The notes beneath the pieces are model-generated. The model was not told where the DNA came from. It worked only from the letters and a program-made list of their open reading frames with translations, and searched no databases. Positions 32,866-42,085 of a stretch of DNA of 48,978 nucleotides are shown here, in pieces. Position 1 is the stretch's first letter, and every line of letters begins with the position of its first letter. Source of the stretch: Verrucomicrobiota bacterium. Its GTDB lineage: Bacteria; Verrucomicrobiota; Verrucomicrobiia; Opitutales; Opitutaceae. The position numbers and the translations under genes were made by a program. The DNA lies in NCBI GenBank assembly GCA_025361935.1, contig JANYJB010000095.1:1-48978 (forward strand). Reading direction: 5' to 3'.

Positions 32866-34185
32866 TCACTCCGCTCCGCCCGAGAAAAAATCTCTCACCG
32901 CCGCCGCCACCTGGTCGCGCGGCACCTCGTGTTCGCTGCGGTCGCCCAGCACGCGGATTTTCACGACACCCTTGGCCAACTCATCGCCACCGTAGATCAA
33001 CGCCAACTTGGCACCCGACTCGGCCGCCACCTTGAACTGCTTGCCGAAGGCTAAATCCTTCAGCGGATAATCCACACGGAATCCCGCCGCGCGCAGGGCG
33101 AAAATATCGCCAAACGCCGCCGCCCGCTCCGCCTCGCCGCCGATCACCACATAAATATCCGTGGTCGGCACAAACGCCGGCGTCAGCCCGCGCTGCTCCA
33201 GCAACAGGGCGAACGTCATATCGCCCACGCCAAACCCCACCGCCGGCATCTCGCCGTAGCCGAGTTTGCCCACGAGACTATCGTAGCGACCGCCACCCGC
33301 CAGCGCGCGCAGCTCCCCCTTGCGATCAAACGCCTCGAATACAAATCCCGTGTAGTAGGCCAATCCGCGCACCACGCCGAAATCGACTTCGACAAAACCA
33401 CCCAGCCCCATGGCGGCCAGGTTGCCCAGCAGCTTGCGCCAGTCGGCCAATCGCGCCGTGAGCTTATCCCCGGGGATACCCGACACCGCGGTCTCCAGCG
33501 CCGCCAGCGATTTGATCTGCAAGAAGGCGAGCACCTTGGCCTTCACCCCTTCATCGAGTGCGCCAAACTGCGTTACATAGTCCTTGAACGCATCGTCCCC
33601 CAGCTTCTCGAAACGATCCACCGCGCTCAGCATCCCGCGCACGCGAACCTCGTCTAGGCCCAGCGCCTCCAGATAATAAAACCAAAGATTCCGGTCACTC
33701 AACCGCACGTAAAAATCCTCGGCCGTGAGACCGAAGCCTGCGAAGCACTGCACCAGCATCGCGATCAACTCTGTCTCCGCTTCAACGCCGGGCTCGCCAA
33801 AAATATCTGCGTTAAGCTGGAAGAAACAACGTCCGCGTCCCTTCTGCATGCGCTCGTAGCGGTAGAATTCCGCGATGCTGAACCACTTGATCGGCCGCTT
33901 GAGCGAATTAGCCTTCTCCCCCACGAGTCGGCAAACCGTTGGGGTCATTTCCGGACGCAGGGCAACCTCGCGCCCGCCCTTGTCGGTGAAGCTGAAAAGC
34001 TGCGCCTCGATTTCGTCGCCCGACTTGGTCTTGTAGAGTTCGAGCGGCTCGAGCACGGGCGCATCATATTCCTGAAAGCCAAACGTGTTAGCCGTCTGCC
34101 GCCACAGGCGGAAAATATGATTCCGACGCGCCAACGCATCGGGATAGAACTCGCGGAAACCGGGCAGGGACTGGAACTGGGCCAT
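32866..34185 (-). CDS. hisS: Histidyl-tRNA synthetase
   Basis: Charges tRNA-His. A class II synthetase of 439 residues. Motif 2 is in RYERMQKGRGRCFFQLNADIFG. The histidine-binding GVVRGLAYYTGFVFEAFD and motif 3 GGGRYDSLVGKLG...VGFGVG are present. The C-terminal anticodon-binding domain ends in KIRVLGDRSEHEVPRDQVAAAV. The IHF/HU gene upstream on the same strand has its own terminator, so hisS probably has a separate promoter. Confidence 0.95.
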   Translation of the reverse strand: MAQFQSLPGFREFYPDALARRNHIFRLWRQTANTFGFQEYDAPVLEPLELYKTKSGDEIEAQLFSFTDKGGREVALRPEMTPTVCRLVGEKANSLKRPIKWFSIAEFYRYERMQKGRGRCFFQLNADIFGEPGVEAETELIAMLVQCFAGFGLTAEDFYVRLSDRNLWFYYLEALGLDEVRVRGMLSAVDRFEKLGDDAFKDYVTQFGALDEGVKAKVLAFLQIKSLAALETAVSGIPGDKLTARLADWRKLLGNLAAMGLGGFVEVDFGVVRGLAYYTGFVFEAFDRKGELRALAGGGRYDSLVGKLGYGEMPAVGFGVGDMTFALLLEQRGLTPAFVPTTDIYVVIGGEAERAAAFGDIFALRAAGFRVDYPLKDLAFGKQFKVAAESGAKLALIYGGDELAKGVVKIRVLGDRSEHEVPRDQVAAAVRDFFSGGAE

Positions 34186-34251
34186 GGGAAAACAGACCTT
34201 GAAAAACGCCGCCGCCTAGGGCGAATACAAAAACAGCCTTCGTTCGGATAC

Positions 34252-34276
34252 AAAAAAGGCCGGCGCTATGCCGGCC
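34252..34276 (-). terminator. Rho-independent terminator after the IHF/HU gene
   Basis: On the minus strand a stem GGCCGGC / GCCGGCC with a five-base loop precedes a run of six T residues, about 30 bases after the stop codon at 34305-34307. Confidence 0.88.
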
Positions 34277-34304
34277 CTTGGAAAACGATTGGCTGGAAAG
34301 CCGA

Positions 34305-34613
34305 TCAGAGCTTGGTGATGTCGAGCTTCTTGAGAAGCTGTTTAAGAATCTTGCCGGACTTAAACTTTACCACCGCGCGCTCAGGGATGACGACCTCGGC
34401 CTCGGGCTTGTTCGGGTTACGACCGATACGGGCCTTGCGCTTCTGCACCTCCAACACACCGAAGTTACGCAACTCAACATTACGGCCATCGGCGAGAGCC
34501 TTCTGGACGATGTCGAGAGTCATTTGCACCGTGGCAACGACTTCCTTTTGGGGAAAGCCGGTCTTTTCGTAGATTTCGAGGACGATTTCGCGTTTGGTTA
34601 GGTTAGTGGACAT
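34305..34613 (-). CDS. IHF/HU-family DNA-bending protein
   Basis: A small histone-like protein of 102 residues. The family pattern is clear: TKREIVLEIYEKTGFPQKEVVATVQMTLDIVQKALADG, then LRNFGVLEVQKRKARIGRNPNKPE, the DNA-binding arm with the proline that intercalates, and a KFKSGKILKQ end. The RNPNKPEAEVVIPE arm resembles IhfA more than HU, but a single gene with no identified partner makes the choice uncertain. A clear terminator and an AT-rich upstream region suggest a monocistronic unit. Confidence 0.92.
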   Translation of the reverse strand: MSTNLTKREIVLEIYEKTGFPQKEVVATVQMTLDIVQKALADGRNVELRNFGVLEVQKRKARIGRNPNKPEAEVVIPERAVVKFKSGKILKQLLKKLDITKL

Positions 34614-34990
34614 GGGAATTGTTTTAGTTGGTATTAATAAATACTATCTTAAGTTATTTTCCAGTGTTAAATTACGTCAACTCATCTACTCACTTTTTTT
34701 ATAAAAAAAAGATGAAAAAGAACACAACAGACGCTTTACCAAGTGGCTAAGTAGATTGATTTTTAGGGAGAAAGTTCCGTTTTTTCAAAAAAGTGTCATA
34801 AATATTATTTTATATATTTAAAAAAGAATATGTTACGTCGATTTAAAATCAATCCGAGCAGACATGGATAAATATAAATGCCAACGGACTGCCCGATGAA
34901 TTAAACCGGCAGGAACAGCTTCGTCGTCCGCTTTATGCTCGTGCCAACGACGCCCGCCCGCTTAGAGCATTTGGTTTGGCTTCTCCCAAC
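34614..34990. other. AT-rich intergenic region between divergent IHF/HU and ubiE genes
   Basis: About 375 bases of AT-rich sequence with no credible gene. Runs of A and T at 34690-34710 and 34780-34830 and the palindrome GATTTAAAATC near 34840 suggest curved DNA. It must hold the promoters of both flanking genes. A possible autoregulatory site for the IHF/HU protein could lie here, but I cannot show one. Confidence 0.6.
34651..34680 (-). promoter_or_regulatory. Candidate sigma-70 promoter of the IHF/HU gene
   Basis: On the minus strand TTGACG (34675-34680) and TAACTT (34651-34656) are 18 bases apart. The -35 is a good match and the -10 is weak. The start codon lies about 40 bases downstream. 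Confidence 0.35.
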
Positions 34991-35692
34991 ATGCCCGATC
35001 CCATCGCCGTCAACTCCATGTTTGCACGTATTGCCCGTCGCTACGACGTGGCGAATCGTCTTTTGAGCGGGGGCGTAGACACATGGTGGCGGCGACGGTT
35101 GGTTGCGGCCGTCAATACCCACACCCCGGAGGACATCCTTGATCTTGCCACGGGCAGTGGAGACGTGGCCTTTGCCTTGAGCAAAAAGCTCCCCGGCCAC
35201 GTAAAAATCATCGGGATGGATTTTTGCCAACCGATGCTCGACGAGGCCATCGTCAAGCAACGCGCCGATAGCCATTATCCGAACATCGTTTTCCGGCAGG
35301 GCGACGGCATGGCCTTGCCCTTGGCCGATGCGACCTTCGACGCGGTCACCATTTCTTTCGGCCTGCGGAACATGGCCGATCGTCTTCAATCCCTGCGCGA
35401 AATGCACCGGGTGCTGCGGCCGGGCGGCAGGCTTTACGTCCTGGAGTTCTCGCAGCCTCAGCGCTGGTTCAAGCCGCTATACTATTTTTACACGAAACGC
35501 ATTCTGCCCAGCATCGCCGGTATCGTCACCGGAGACCGCCCCGCTTACGATTACCTCAACGCTTCCATCGAGCGTTATCCCGACCATCAATACATGTCCG
35601 CCGAAATCCTGCAGTCTGGTTTCACATCGGTGTCCGTGACCCGCATGACCTTCGGCATTGTAGCGCTCCACGCCGCCGTCAAAGCCTCCTGA
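34991..35692 (+). CDS. ubiE: Demethylmenaquinone / ubiquinone C-methyltransferase
   Basis: SAM-dependent methylation of the quinone ring, the last step of menaquinone synthesis. Of 233 residues from the ATG at 34991; a TTG at 34976 adds five. Motifs: FARIARRYDVANRLLSGGVD (family signature), ILDLATGSGDVAF (SAM motif I), GMDFCQPML, VTISFGLRNMADR, LRPGGRLYVLEFS and YHYMSAEI-like YQYMSAEILQ end. A menaquinone role is likely from gene lineage, but ubiquinone use cannot be excluded. It converges on erpA with only two bases between stops. Confidence 0.93.
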   Translation: MPDPIAVNSMFARIARRYDVANRLLSGGVDTWWRRRLVAAVNTHTPEDILDLATGSGDVAFALSKKLPGHVKIIGMDFCQPMLDEAIVKQRADSHYPNIVFRQGDGMALPLADATFDAVTISFGLRNMADRLQSLREMHRVLRPGGRLYVLEFSQPQRWFKPLYYFYTKRILPSIAGIVTGDRPAYDYLNASIERYPDHQYMSAEILQSGFTSVSVTRMTFGIVALHAAVKAS

Positions 35693-35694
35693 GC

Positions 35695-36012
35695 TTAGTT
35701 GAACGACTTGCCGCAACCGCAGGTGCTCTGCGCGTTGGGGTTTTTGATCTCAAAGCCTTTGCCGTGAAGACCGTCGTCGAAATCGATGTGTGAACCGTTC
35801 AGATACGCCAGGCTCGTGGGATCAACGAGGATTTTGACGCCTTCACTCTCGAACACTTGGTCGTCAGACTTGGTTGCGTCGAAGGACATCCCGTATTGAA
35901 AACCGGAACATCCGCCGGTTTCCATCAACACCCTGAGGGATTTACCATCGGACGGCAGTTCCGCCTGCATTGACCGGACCTGAGTGGCTGCGCGTGGGCT
36001 GAGGGTTATCAT
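35695..36012 (-). CDS. A-type iron-sulfur carrier (IscA/SufA/ErpA family)
   Basis: Delivers Fe-S clusters to target proteins. Of 105 residues. The three family cysteines are present: Cys35 in [12 protein letters not shown], and Cys98 and Cys100 in STCGCGKSF. Phylogenetic placement among IscA, SufA and ErpA is not possible by eye. The start ATG at 36010-36012 is chosen because the family begins with MITLSPRAA. It lies divergent from the Ser/Thr kinase gene. Confidence 0.95.
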   Translation of the reverse strand: MITLSPRAATQVRSMQAELPSDGKSLRVLMETGGCSGFQYGMSFDATKSDDQVFESEGVKILVDPTSLAYLNGSHIDFDDGLHGKGFEIKNPNAQSTCGCGKSFN

Positions 36013-36124
36013 GACCCCGCAGCCTAGATGGCTGAAACAATCTGTCAATCGGTGCAGCACTTTCCGTGCTAGATCTGATTTCGCCTCTTGCCAGAATCCA
36101 CGCTCTAGCCTTCGCTCCCATGCC

Positions 36125-37114
36125 GTGGCAGCCATCAAACACATCTTCAACGAACTGCATTACGAAATGATCCGCACCATCGCAGAAGGCGGCATGGGCG
36201 TGGTTTACGAAGCCGTCCAGCGGGGAGCCGGAGGCTTCACCAAGACGGTCGCCGTCAAACTCATCCGCGAGGAATACTCCACGATCCCCGAGTTTCAAAA
36301 AAACTTCATAGGCGAAGCCCGGCTCGTCGCCAATCTGATTCACACCAACATCGTCCAAACCTACCATCTCGGCCAGATCGGCGGGCAGTATTTCATGGTG
36401 ATGGAGTTTGTTAAGGGCGTTAACTTGGAACAGTTCCTCGAACGCCACGCCGCTCTGGGCCGCCGCATGCCGGTGGATCTGGCCGCATTCATCGTCTCCC
36501 GCATCGCGCGCGGGCTTACCTACGCCCATCAAAAGCGCGACCCAGAAGGCCGCCTGCTCGGTATCGTCCACCGCGACATCGGCCCGAAGAACGTCATGAT
36601 AGCCACCGAAGGCGACGTAAAGCTTACCGACTTCGGCATCGCGAAAGCCTTGGACCTCATGCACAATGAGGAGGGTCAGGTCATAGCAGGCAAAGACGAG
36701 TATCTATCGCCCGAACAGGCCAGCTACGCCGTGACCGACGCCCGTGCCGACCTTTTTCCGCTGGGCATCGTTCTCACGGAACTTCTCCTCGGCCGAAACA
36801 TTTTTCACGACACCGACCGCCTCACCTCGCGAAAAAACATCCTCGACCTGCCCATTCCCCAGTTTTCCACGCTTCGTTCCGAGATCGATCCGAAACTCGA
36901 GAAGATCATCCAAAAGGCTCTCCAGCGCGACCGAGAAAAGCGCTATGCCTGCGCCTACGACATGATGAACGACCTCGAGCTCTATCTTTATAGCGACGGC
37001 TACGGTCCCACCAACGAAAAGCTGGGCGTCTACCTCAAGGAAATCATGGATCAGAAAGACCCGGCCCCAACCCTCGACCCCACTACCCCTCTCCGACTCC
37101 GCGCGACTCCATGA
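36125..37114 (+). CDS. Serine/threonine protein kinase (PknB-like, single domain)
   Basis: Of 329 residues from a GTG at 36125; no strong ribosome site decides this, and an in-frame ATG at 36011 would add 38 poorly kept residues. All kinase landmarks are present: glycine loop [12 protein letters not shown], Lys45 in VAVKLI, Glu in [18 protein letters not shown], catalytic [10 protein letters not shown] (His149-Asp151), DFG at residues 169-171 and SPEQASY after the activation segment. The usual Lys of HRDxK is Gly153, an arrangement also known in some active bacterial kinases. There are no membrane segments, PASTA or FHA domains, so it is cytoplasmic. Its stop overlaps the rpoN start (ATGA). 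Confidence 0.9.
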   Translation: MAAIKHIFNELHYEMIRTIAEGGMGVVYEAVQRGAGGFTKTVAVKLIREEYSTIPEFQKNFIGEARLVANLIHTNIVQTYHLGQIGGQYFMVMEFVKGVNLEQFLERHAALGRRMPVDLAAFIVSRIARGLTYAHQKRDPEGRLLGIVHRDIGPKNVMIATEGDVKLTDFGIAKALDLMHNEEGQVIAGKDEYLSPEQASYAVTDARADLFPLGIVLTELLLGRNIFHDTDRLTSRKNILDLPIPQFSTLRSEIDPKLEKIIQKALQRDREKRYACAYDMMNDLELYLYSDGYGPTNEKLGVYLKEIMDQKDPAPTLDPTTPLRLRATP

Positions 37115-38577
37115 GCGGTCCCGGATTCAGCCATGATCTGCGCCAGCGCCAAAACCAGTCCCTGGTTCTCGCGCCACAGCTGCGCCATTCGCTCAAAATC
37201 CTTCAGGTAGCCGCCCTCGACCTCCGCTCCGTCATTCAAGAGGAGCTCCAGAGCAATCCCACCCTCGAAGAGTTGCCCATGGATGGCGTGAGCCTCGACA
37301 AGGAGCAGCAAGACAGCGCCAGCGAAAACAACGAAAGCGGCGAAGGGGCGGACAACCGCGAAGAGATGGATTTCTCGAAGGAATACGACATCCTCACCAA
37401 GCTCGACGACGACTGGAAAGATTACATGTCGCAAGCGGGCGGCACCCAGCCCCACACCGCCGAAGACGCCGAACGCCGCCAGCACTTCTTCGATTCGCTC
37501 GTCACAGAAACCTCTCTTCAGGAACACCTGATCCGCCAAGCCGAGCTTGCTGACACTCCCGAAGACGTTCTGAAGGCCATGAGCTACCTTGTCGGCAGCA
37601 TCGACGACCGTGGCTTTCTCACCCAAAGCCCCTCCGATGTCGCCCTGCAATCAGGCCTGCCTCTCGACGCCGTCCAGGAAGCCGCGCGCCAGCTCAAGAC
37701 CTTCGAGCCCGCCGGCATTGGCGCATCCAGTCTCGAGGAATGCCTCCTACTCCAGCTTCAGGCCAAAGGCAGCGGCGAAGGCCTTGCCGGTCGCATCATC
37801 AAGGATCACTTTCTTCTGCTTACCCGTCGCCGGATTCCGGAAATCGCCCGCAAGCTCGGCGTCCACACCGACGACGTCCAGGAAGCGATTGAGGAAATCG
37901 GCGCCCTCGATCCCGCACCGGGCCGCCGCTTCGCCGAGGACAACAACCGCGTGGTCGTGCCCGACGTCACCGTGGAAAAGGACGACGGCGAGTGGAAAAT
38001 TCACCTCAACAACGACTACATCCCCCGCCTGCGCATCTCCAGCACCTACAAGGATCTCATCGCCAAGGGCTCCCTCTCAAAACAGGAACGCGACTACGTC
38101 CGCGAACGCATCCGCTCCGGCAAGTTCCTCATCAACTCCATCGAACAGCGCCAGCAGACCATCGAGCGCATCACCCGTGAAATCATCAAAGTCCAAGGCG
38201 ATTTCTTCGAAGAAGGCGTATCCAAGCTCCGCCCGCTCACCATGACGCAGATTGCTGATGTCGTCGGTGTCCACGAGACCACCGTCAGCCGCGCCATCGC
38301 CAACAAATACATCAAGACCCCCCATGGCGTCTTCGATTTCAAATTCTTTTTCACCCCCGGCTACCAGAACGACAGCGGCGCCTCCGTCTCCAACACCAGC
38401 GTCAAGGAGATGATCAACGAACTGATCACCGTCGAGGATCGCAGCGACCCCTTGAGCGACCAGGAAATCGTGGTCAAACTCCAGGAAAAGGGCATCAAGA
38501 TCGCCCGCCGCACCGTCGCCAAATACCGCGAGGAACTCGGGCTACTCCCCAGCAACCTCCGCAGAGAATACATCTGA
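37111..38577 (+). CDS. rpoN: RNA polymerase sigma-54 factor
   Basis: Directs RNA polymerase to -24/-12 promoters and needs an enhancer-binding ATPase. Of 488 residues. Region I is the Gln/Leu-rich start ([23 protein letters not shown]), region II is the acidic stretch (about residues 55-90), and region III holds the core-binding part, the HTH ([28 protein letters not shown]) and the RpoN box [17 protein letters not shown] near the end. It is translationally coupled to the kinase gene. I saw no convincing -24/-12 promoter in the window. Confidence 0.97.
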   Translation: MSGPGFSHDLRQRQNQSLVLAPQLRHSLKILQVAALDLRSVIQEELQSNPTLEELPMDGVSLDKEQQDSASENNESGEGADNREEMDFSKEYDILTKLDDDWKDYMSQAGGTQPHTAEDAERRQHFFDSLVTETSLQEHLIRQAELADTPEDVLKAMSYLVGSIDDRGFLTQSPSDVALQSGLPLDAVQEAARQLKTFEPAGIGASSLEECLLLQLQAKGSGEGLAGRIIKDHFLLLTRRRIPEIARKLGVHTDDVQEAIEEIGALDPAPGRRFAEDNNRVVVPDVTVEKDDGEWKIHLNNDYIPRLRISSTYKDLIAKGSLSKQERDYVRERIRSGKFLINSIEQRQQTIERITREIIKVQGDFFEEGVSKLRPLTMTQIADVVGVHETTVSRAIANKYIKTPHGVFDFKFFFTPGYQNDSGASVSNTSVKEMINELITVEDRSDPLSDQEIVVKLQEKGIKIARRTVAKYREELGLLPSNLRREYI

Positions 38578-38601
38578 CCCAGCCGCCGCCACGCAGGACT
38601 G

Positions 38602-39150
38602 TCACTCGGGCTTTTTTATTGTCCACACGAAATCGGCGAAACCTGCGGCCTGCGTCTTCAATCGCGCCAGAATCTCGGGCGTCGTGATACCGCCGGCAAC
38701 ACCCAGATGTCCATGCACAGCCGGGATGAACACCCGCTCGGGATAAAGGTAGGCGTTGCGATAGCCAAAGACCGATTGCAACTGCTCGACCGGACGCAAC
38801 GCACCCCACACGCCCGCCGCGATGCCCGTAAAGGCCACCGGCCGATGCTCGAAACTCTCGGGAAACTTCAGCATATCGATGAAATACTTTAGGACGCCCG
38901 GCATGCCGCCGTTGTATTCCGGAGTCACCACGTGAAGTCCGTCGGCTGCGAGGATCGCGTCGTTAAAACGCGCAAACGACACCGGTTTCGCGGCATAGGA
39001 GGACGGCAGAAAAATCTCGGCGGGCAATTCAGCCAGATCGACGATAACTGGCTTGTGCCCGAGATCGCAGTAGATCGCCTCCAACTGGGCGACCACCTTG
39101 CGCGTGTTGCTGTCGGAGCGATTTGTGCCAGAAAGAAGGACGAGTTTCAT
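38602..39150 (-). CDS. NADPH-dependent FMN reductase family protein
   Basis: A flavodoxin-fold protein of 182 residues. The FMN phosphate loop is SGTNRSDSNTRKV, and the second flavin contact is TPEYNGGMPGVLKYFIDML, as in chromate, quinone and azo reductases. The reaction is reduction of FMN, quinone or a related acceptor with NAD(P)H; the true substrate is unknown. It converges on rpoN with 24 bases between stops. Confidence 0.9.
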   Translation of the reverse strand: MKLVLLSGTNRSDSNTRKVVAQLEAIYCDLGHKPVIVDLAELPAEIFLPSSYAAKPVSFARFNDAILAADGLHVVTPEYNGGMPGVLKYFIDMLKFPESFEHRPVAFTGIAAGVWGALRPVEQLQSVFGYRNAYLYPERVFIPAVHGHLGVAGGITTPEILARLKTQAAGFADFVWTIKKPE

Positions 39151-39259
39151 GCCTCAAACGTCGCCCGCCCGAACGCCTCTGGCAAGCACCGCCAGTTACT
39201 TTCAATGCGAACAATCACCCCCTCACTTCTCCCGTCACTTGCGTCAGTCCCAATCAAAA

Positions 39260-39952
39260 TCACCCCTGCTCCATCGCCTTCAGCAGACGATCTAGTAAAT
39301 CGTCCGCTCCCGCAGCATGACAGACAGATCCGGCGATGATGGCTTCGGGAGACTGCACATAGCGTCCCCCGGTCAATTCGTCGGCGCATGACCGCACAAT
39401 CTCGGCCACGTCATCCGTCGCCATTTCAAGGTGGAATTGCAGGCCAAGCACCCGCGAACCCACGGCAAAAGCCTGGTTTTCACATCCCGCGCTCCGCGCC
39501 AACCTCACGCTACCAGCCGGCAATGAAAAAGTGTCCCCGTGCCACTGAAAAACGACCGTCGCTTCAGGAAAACCAAACGGCGACCCCCGCCCCTCTTCGG
39601 TCGCCACCACCGAGAGCCAGCCAATCTCGCGCTCGCCGTTCTGATAAACTTTTCCGCCCAAGACATCCGCGATCAACTGCGCGCCCAGGCAAACACCCAG
39701 AACGCGTTTTCCGGCGTCGATCGCGTTGCGGATCGAGCGTTTCTCCTCAGGCAACCACGGATAATTACGGTATTGGTAGATGTTCATCGGTCCTCCCATG
39801 ACGATCAACCAATCAAAACCATCCACCGCGGCGGGCGGCGTCTCGCCGGCATAAAATCTCGTGACGGAAAGCGTGTGCCCGCGCGCCAGCATCCATCCCT
39901 TGATCGCCCCCAGCCCCTCGAACGGCACATGTTGAAACCAGTGGATTTTCAC
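39260..39952 (-). CDS. Class I glutamine amidotransferase-like protein
   Basis: Of 230 residues from a GTG at 39950-39952, since the family begins KIHWFQHVPFEG. The catalytic triad is complete: Cys88 in GVCLGAQL, and His174 and Glu176 in LQFHLEM. It resembles the stand-alone GMP-synthase-like amidotransferases often annotated as GuaA-like proteins of unknown substrate. The upstream frame stays open far into the uvrD gene, but that part is antisense and has no family match. Confidence 0.88.
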   Translation of the reverse strand: MKIHWFQHVPFEGLGAIKGWMLARGHTLSVTRFYAGETPPAAVDGFDWLIVMGGPMNIYQYRNYPWLPEEKRSIRNAIDAGKRVLGVCLGAQLIADVLGGKVYQNGEREIGWLSVVATEEGRGSPFGFPEATVVFQWHGDTFSLPAGSVRLARSAGCENQAFAVGSRVLGLQFHLEMATDDVAEIVRSCADELTGGRYVQSPEAIIAGSVCHAAGADDLLDRLLKAMEQG

Positions 39953-40069
39953 GCGCCCACTCTTGCGTAAAAAAACCAACCCCGCAAACCCCTTCCATCC
40001 GCCCTCCGGATTGTTTCCCGAATTCTTCTTTGCCTCCCCCGCCTTTTCCCAAAGCCTGAACGCCTGCGC

Positions 40070-42085
40070 ATGGAAATCTTTCTCGATAACAACGACCGCC
40101 CCGCCCACCCCGGCGTTCCGCCCATCGATTTCCGCGCGGCCCTCAACGACGAACAGTTCGCCGCCGTCACCGCCGAGCCCGGCCCCCTCCTCGTCCGCGC
40201 CGGCGCCGGCTCCGGCAAGACCCGCACCCTCACCTACCGCGTCGCCTACCTGCTCTCCAAAGGCGTGCGCCCCGCCGAGATCCTCCTCCTCACGTTCACC
40301 AACAAGGCCTCGAAGGAAATGCTCCACCGCGTGCAGGAGCTCACCGGCATCGAACCGGGCCGCTTCTGGGGCGGCACCTTCCACTCCATCGGCAACCGCG
40401 CCCTCCGCATCTACGGAGACGCCATCGGCCTCCAAAAAAACTTCACCATCCTCGACGCCGACGAGTCCGAATCGCTCCTCAAGCAGGTCGTCGAAACCGA
40501 GAACAAGCTCTTCTTCAAGGACAAGACCAACCCCAAGCCCGGCCCGCTCTTCAACGTCCTCTCCCTCGCCCGCAACACCCAGAAATCCATCGTTGAGACG
40601 GTCGAGCGCTTCTTCCCGCAATACGACGAGATCAAGCTCATGCTTCCGCCCTTCGCCGCCGCCTATGCGGAAAAGAAGCGCGCCCAAAACGTCCTCGACT
40701 ACGACGACCTCCTCGAACTCTGGCTCGAACTTCTCACCAAGGCCCACGACGTCGCCGCGTATTTCGCGAACCGCTTCCGCCACGTTCTCGTCGATGAATA
40801 CCAGGACACCAACACCATCCAGTCCCAGATCGTGGACGCCCTCGCCAAGCACCACCAGGTGATGGCCGTCGGCGATGACGCCCAGTGCATCTATTCGTGG
40901 CGCGGCGCCGACTTCGAAAACCTCATGACGTTCGAAGACCGCCACCCCGGCACGGTCATCCACCGCATCGAGACCAACTACCGCTCCACCCCGCAGATTC
41001 TCCAGCTCGCCAACGGCGTCCTCCAAGCCCAGCCCAAAGGCCGCCACTTCGACAAAGAACTCCGCGCCTCCCGCAAAAACGGACAAAAACCCCTCGTCGT
41101 CCAAGCCATCGACGACCGCGAGCAGGCCGAGTTTATCCTGAAGCGCGTCGGCTCGCTCATCGAAGACGACGGCGTCTCGCCCAACGAGATCGCCATCCTC
41201 TACCGCTCGCATTTCCACGCGCTCGAAATCCAGCTCGCGTTGTCCCGCGCCGGCATCCCCTACCAGATCACCAGCGGCGTGAAATTTTTCGAGCGCCAGC
41301 ACGTGCGCGACCTCATCGCCTTCATCCAGTTCGTCGCCAATCCGCGCAACGAATCCGCCTGGCAGCGCATCGCCATCCTCCTCCCCAAAGTCGGCGAAAA
41401 AGGCGCTCAAAAAATCCACGCCGCCGCCTACGACCACGCCAAGCTGATGCAGCGCGACTTCATCGACGCCCTCGCCACCGACGACGTGAAAAGCAAGGTC
41501 GCCAAAGACGCCAAAGACGAATGGGCCAGCTTCTGCGCCTCCCTCAAGCAGGTCTCCGACGTCATGCGCACCGGCAAGCCCGACTCCGTCGTCTCCACCG
41601 CCATCGACGGCTGGTATGGCGACTACCTCAAAGGCGCCTACGCCGACTACATCGACCGCCTGGAAGAGTTGAAAGCCCTCATCGGTTTCGCCGGCCGCTT
41701 CGACGACGTTGCCGAGATGCTCGCCCAAGTCGCCCTCATGAACGGCGAGACCAGCGAACGTCACGTCGAAGCCCCGCCCGACACCGTGAAACTCACCACC
41801 GTCCACCAATCCAAGGGCCTGGAGTTCGACGTGGTTTTCGTGATCGGCGTGGCCGACGGCATGTTCCCCGGACGCCGCGCCATCGAGGCCGACGACGTCG
41901 AGGAAGAACGCCGCCTCTTCTACGTCGCCGTCACGCGCGCCAAAAACGAACTCTACATTTGTTACCCGAAGGTCGCCACCCGCGCCGGCCCGGGCGGCAT
42001 GATGCTCACGCCCAGCCGCTTCCTCACCGAGCTCGACCCGTCCCTCTACGAACCCCTCCGCATCAAGCGCCAGTTCGGCTGGTGA
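40070..42085 (+). CDS. UvrD/PcrA-type superfamily 1 DNA helicase
   Basis: An ATP-driven 3'-5' DNA helicase of 671 residues. Motifs in order: Q motif LNDEQFAAV, Walker A AGAGSGKT (residues 44-51), TFTNKASKEM, Walker B VDEYQDTN, GDDAQCIYSWRGAD, ETNYRSTPQI, VHQSKGLEFDVVFV and EEERRLFYVAVTRAK. It is somewhat shorter than UvrD or PcrA and lacks the long C-terminal RNA polymerase-binding tail. Which of UvrD, PcrA or Rep it replaces cannot be decided. It probably serves repair and replication restart. Confidence 0.92.
   Translation: MEIFLDNNDRPAHPGVPPIDFRAALNDEQFAAVTAEPGPLLVRAGAGSGKTRTLTYRVAYLLSKGVRPAEILLLTFTNKASKEMLHRVQELTGIEPGRFWGGTFHSIGNRALRIYGDAIGLQKNFTILDADESESLLKQVVETENKLFFKDKTNPKPGPLFNVLSLARNTQKSIVETVERFFPQYDEIKLMLPPFAAAYAEKKRAQNVLDYDDLLELWLELLTKAHDVAAYFANRFRHVLVDEYQDTNTIQSQIVDALAKHHQVMAVGDDAQCIYSWRGADFENLMTFEDRHPGTVIHRIETNYRSTPQILQLANGVLQAQPKGRHFDKELRASRKNGQKPLVVQAIDDREQAEFILKRVGSLIEDDGVSPNEIAILYRSHFHALEIQLALSRAGIPYQITSGVKFFERQHVRDLIAFIQFVANPRNESAWQRIAILLPKVGEKGAQKIHAAAYDHAKLMQRDFIDALATDDVKSKVAKDAKDEWASFCASLKQVSDVMRTGKPDSVVSTAIDGWYGDYLKGAYADYIDRLEELKALIGFAGRFDDVAEMLAQVALMNGETSERHVEAPPDTVKLTTVHQSKGLEFDVVFVIGVADGMFPGRRAIEADDVEEERRLFYVAVTRAKNELYICYPKVATRAGPGGMMLTPSRFLTELDPSLYEPLRIKRQFGW

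Noticed and set aside
35984-36124. Upstream extension of the kinase gene to an earlier start
   Set aside because: The additional 47 residues overlap the divergent Fe-S carrier start and show no kinase or other family pattern.
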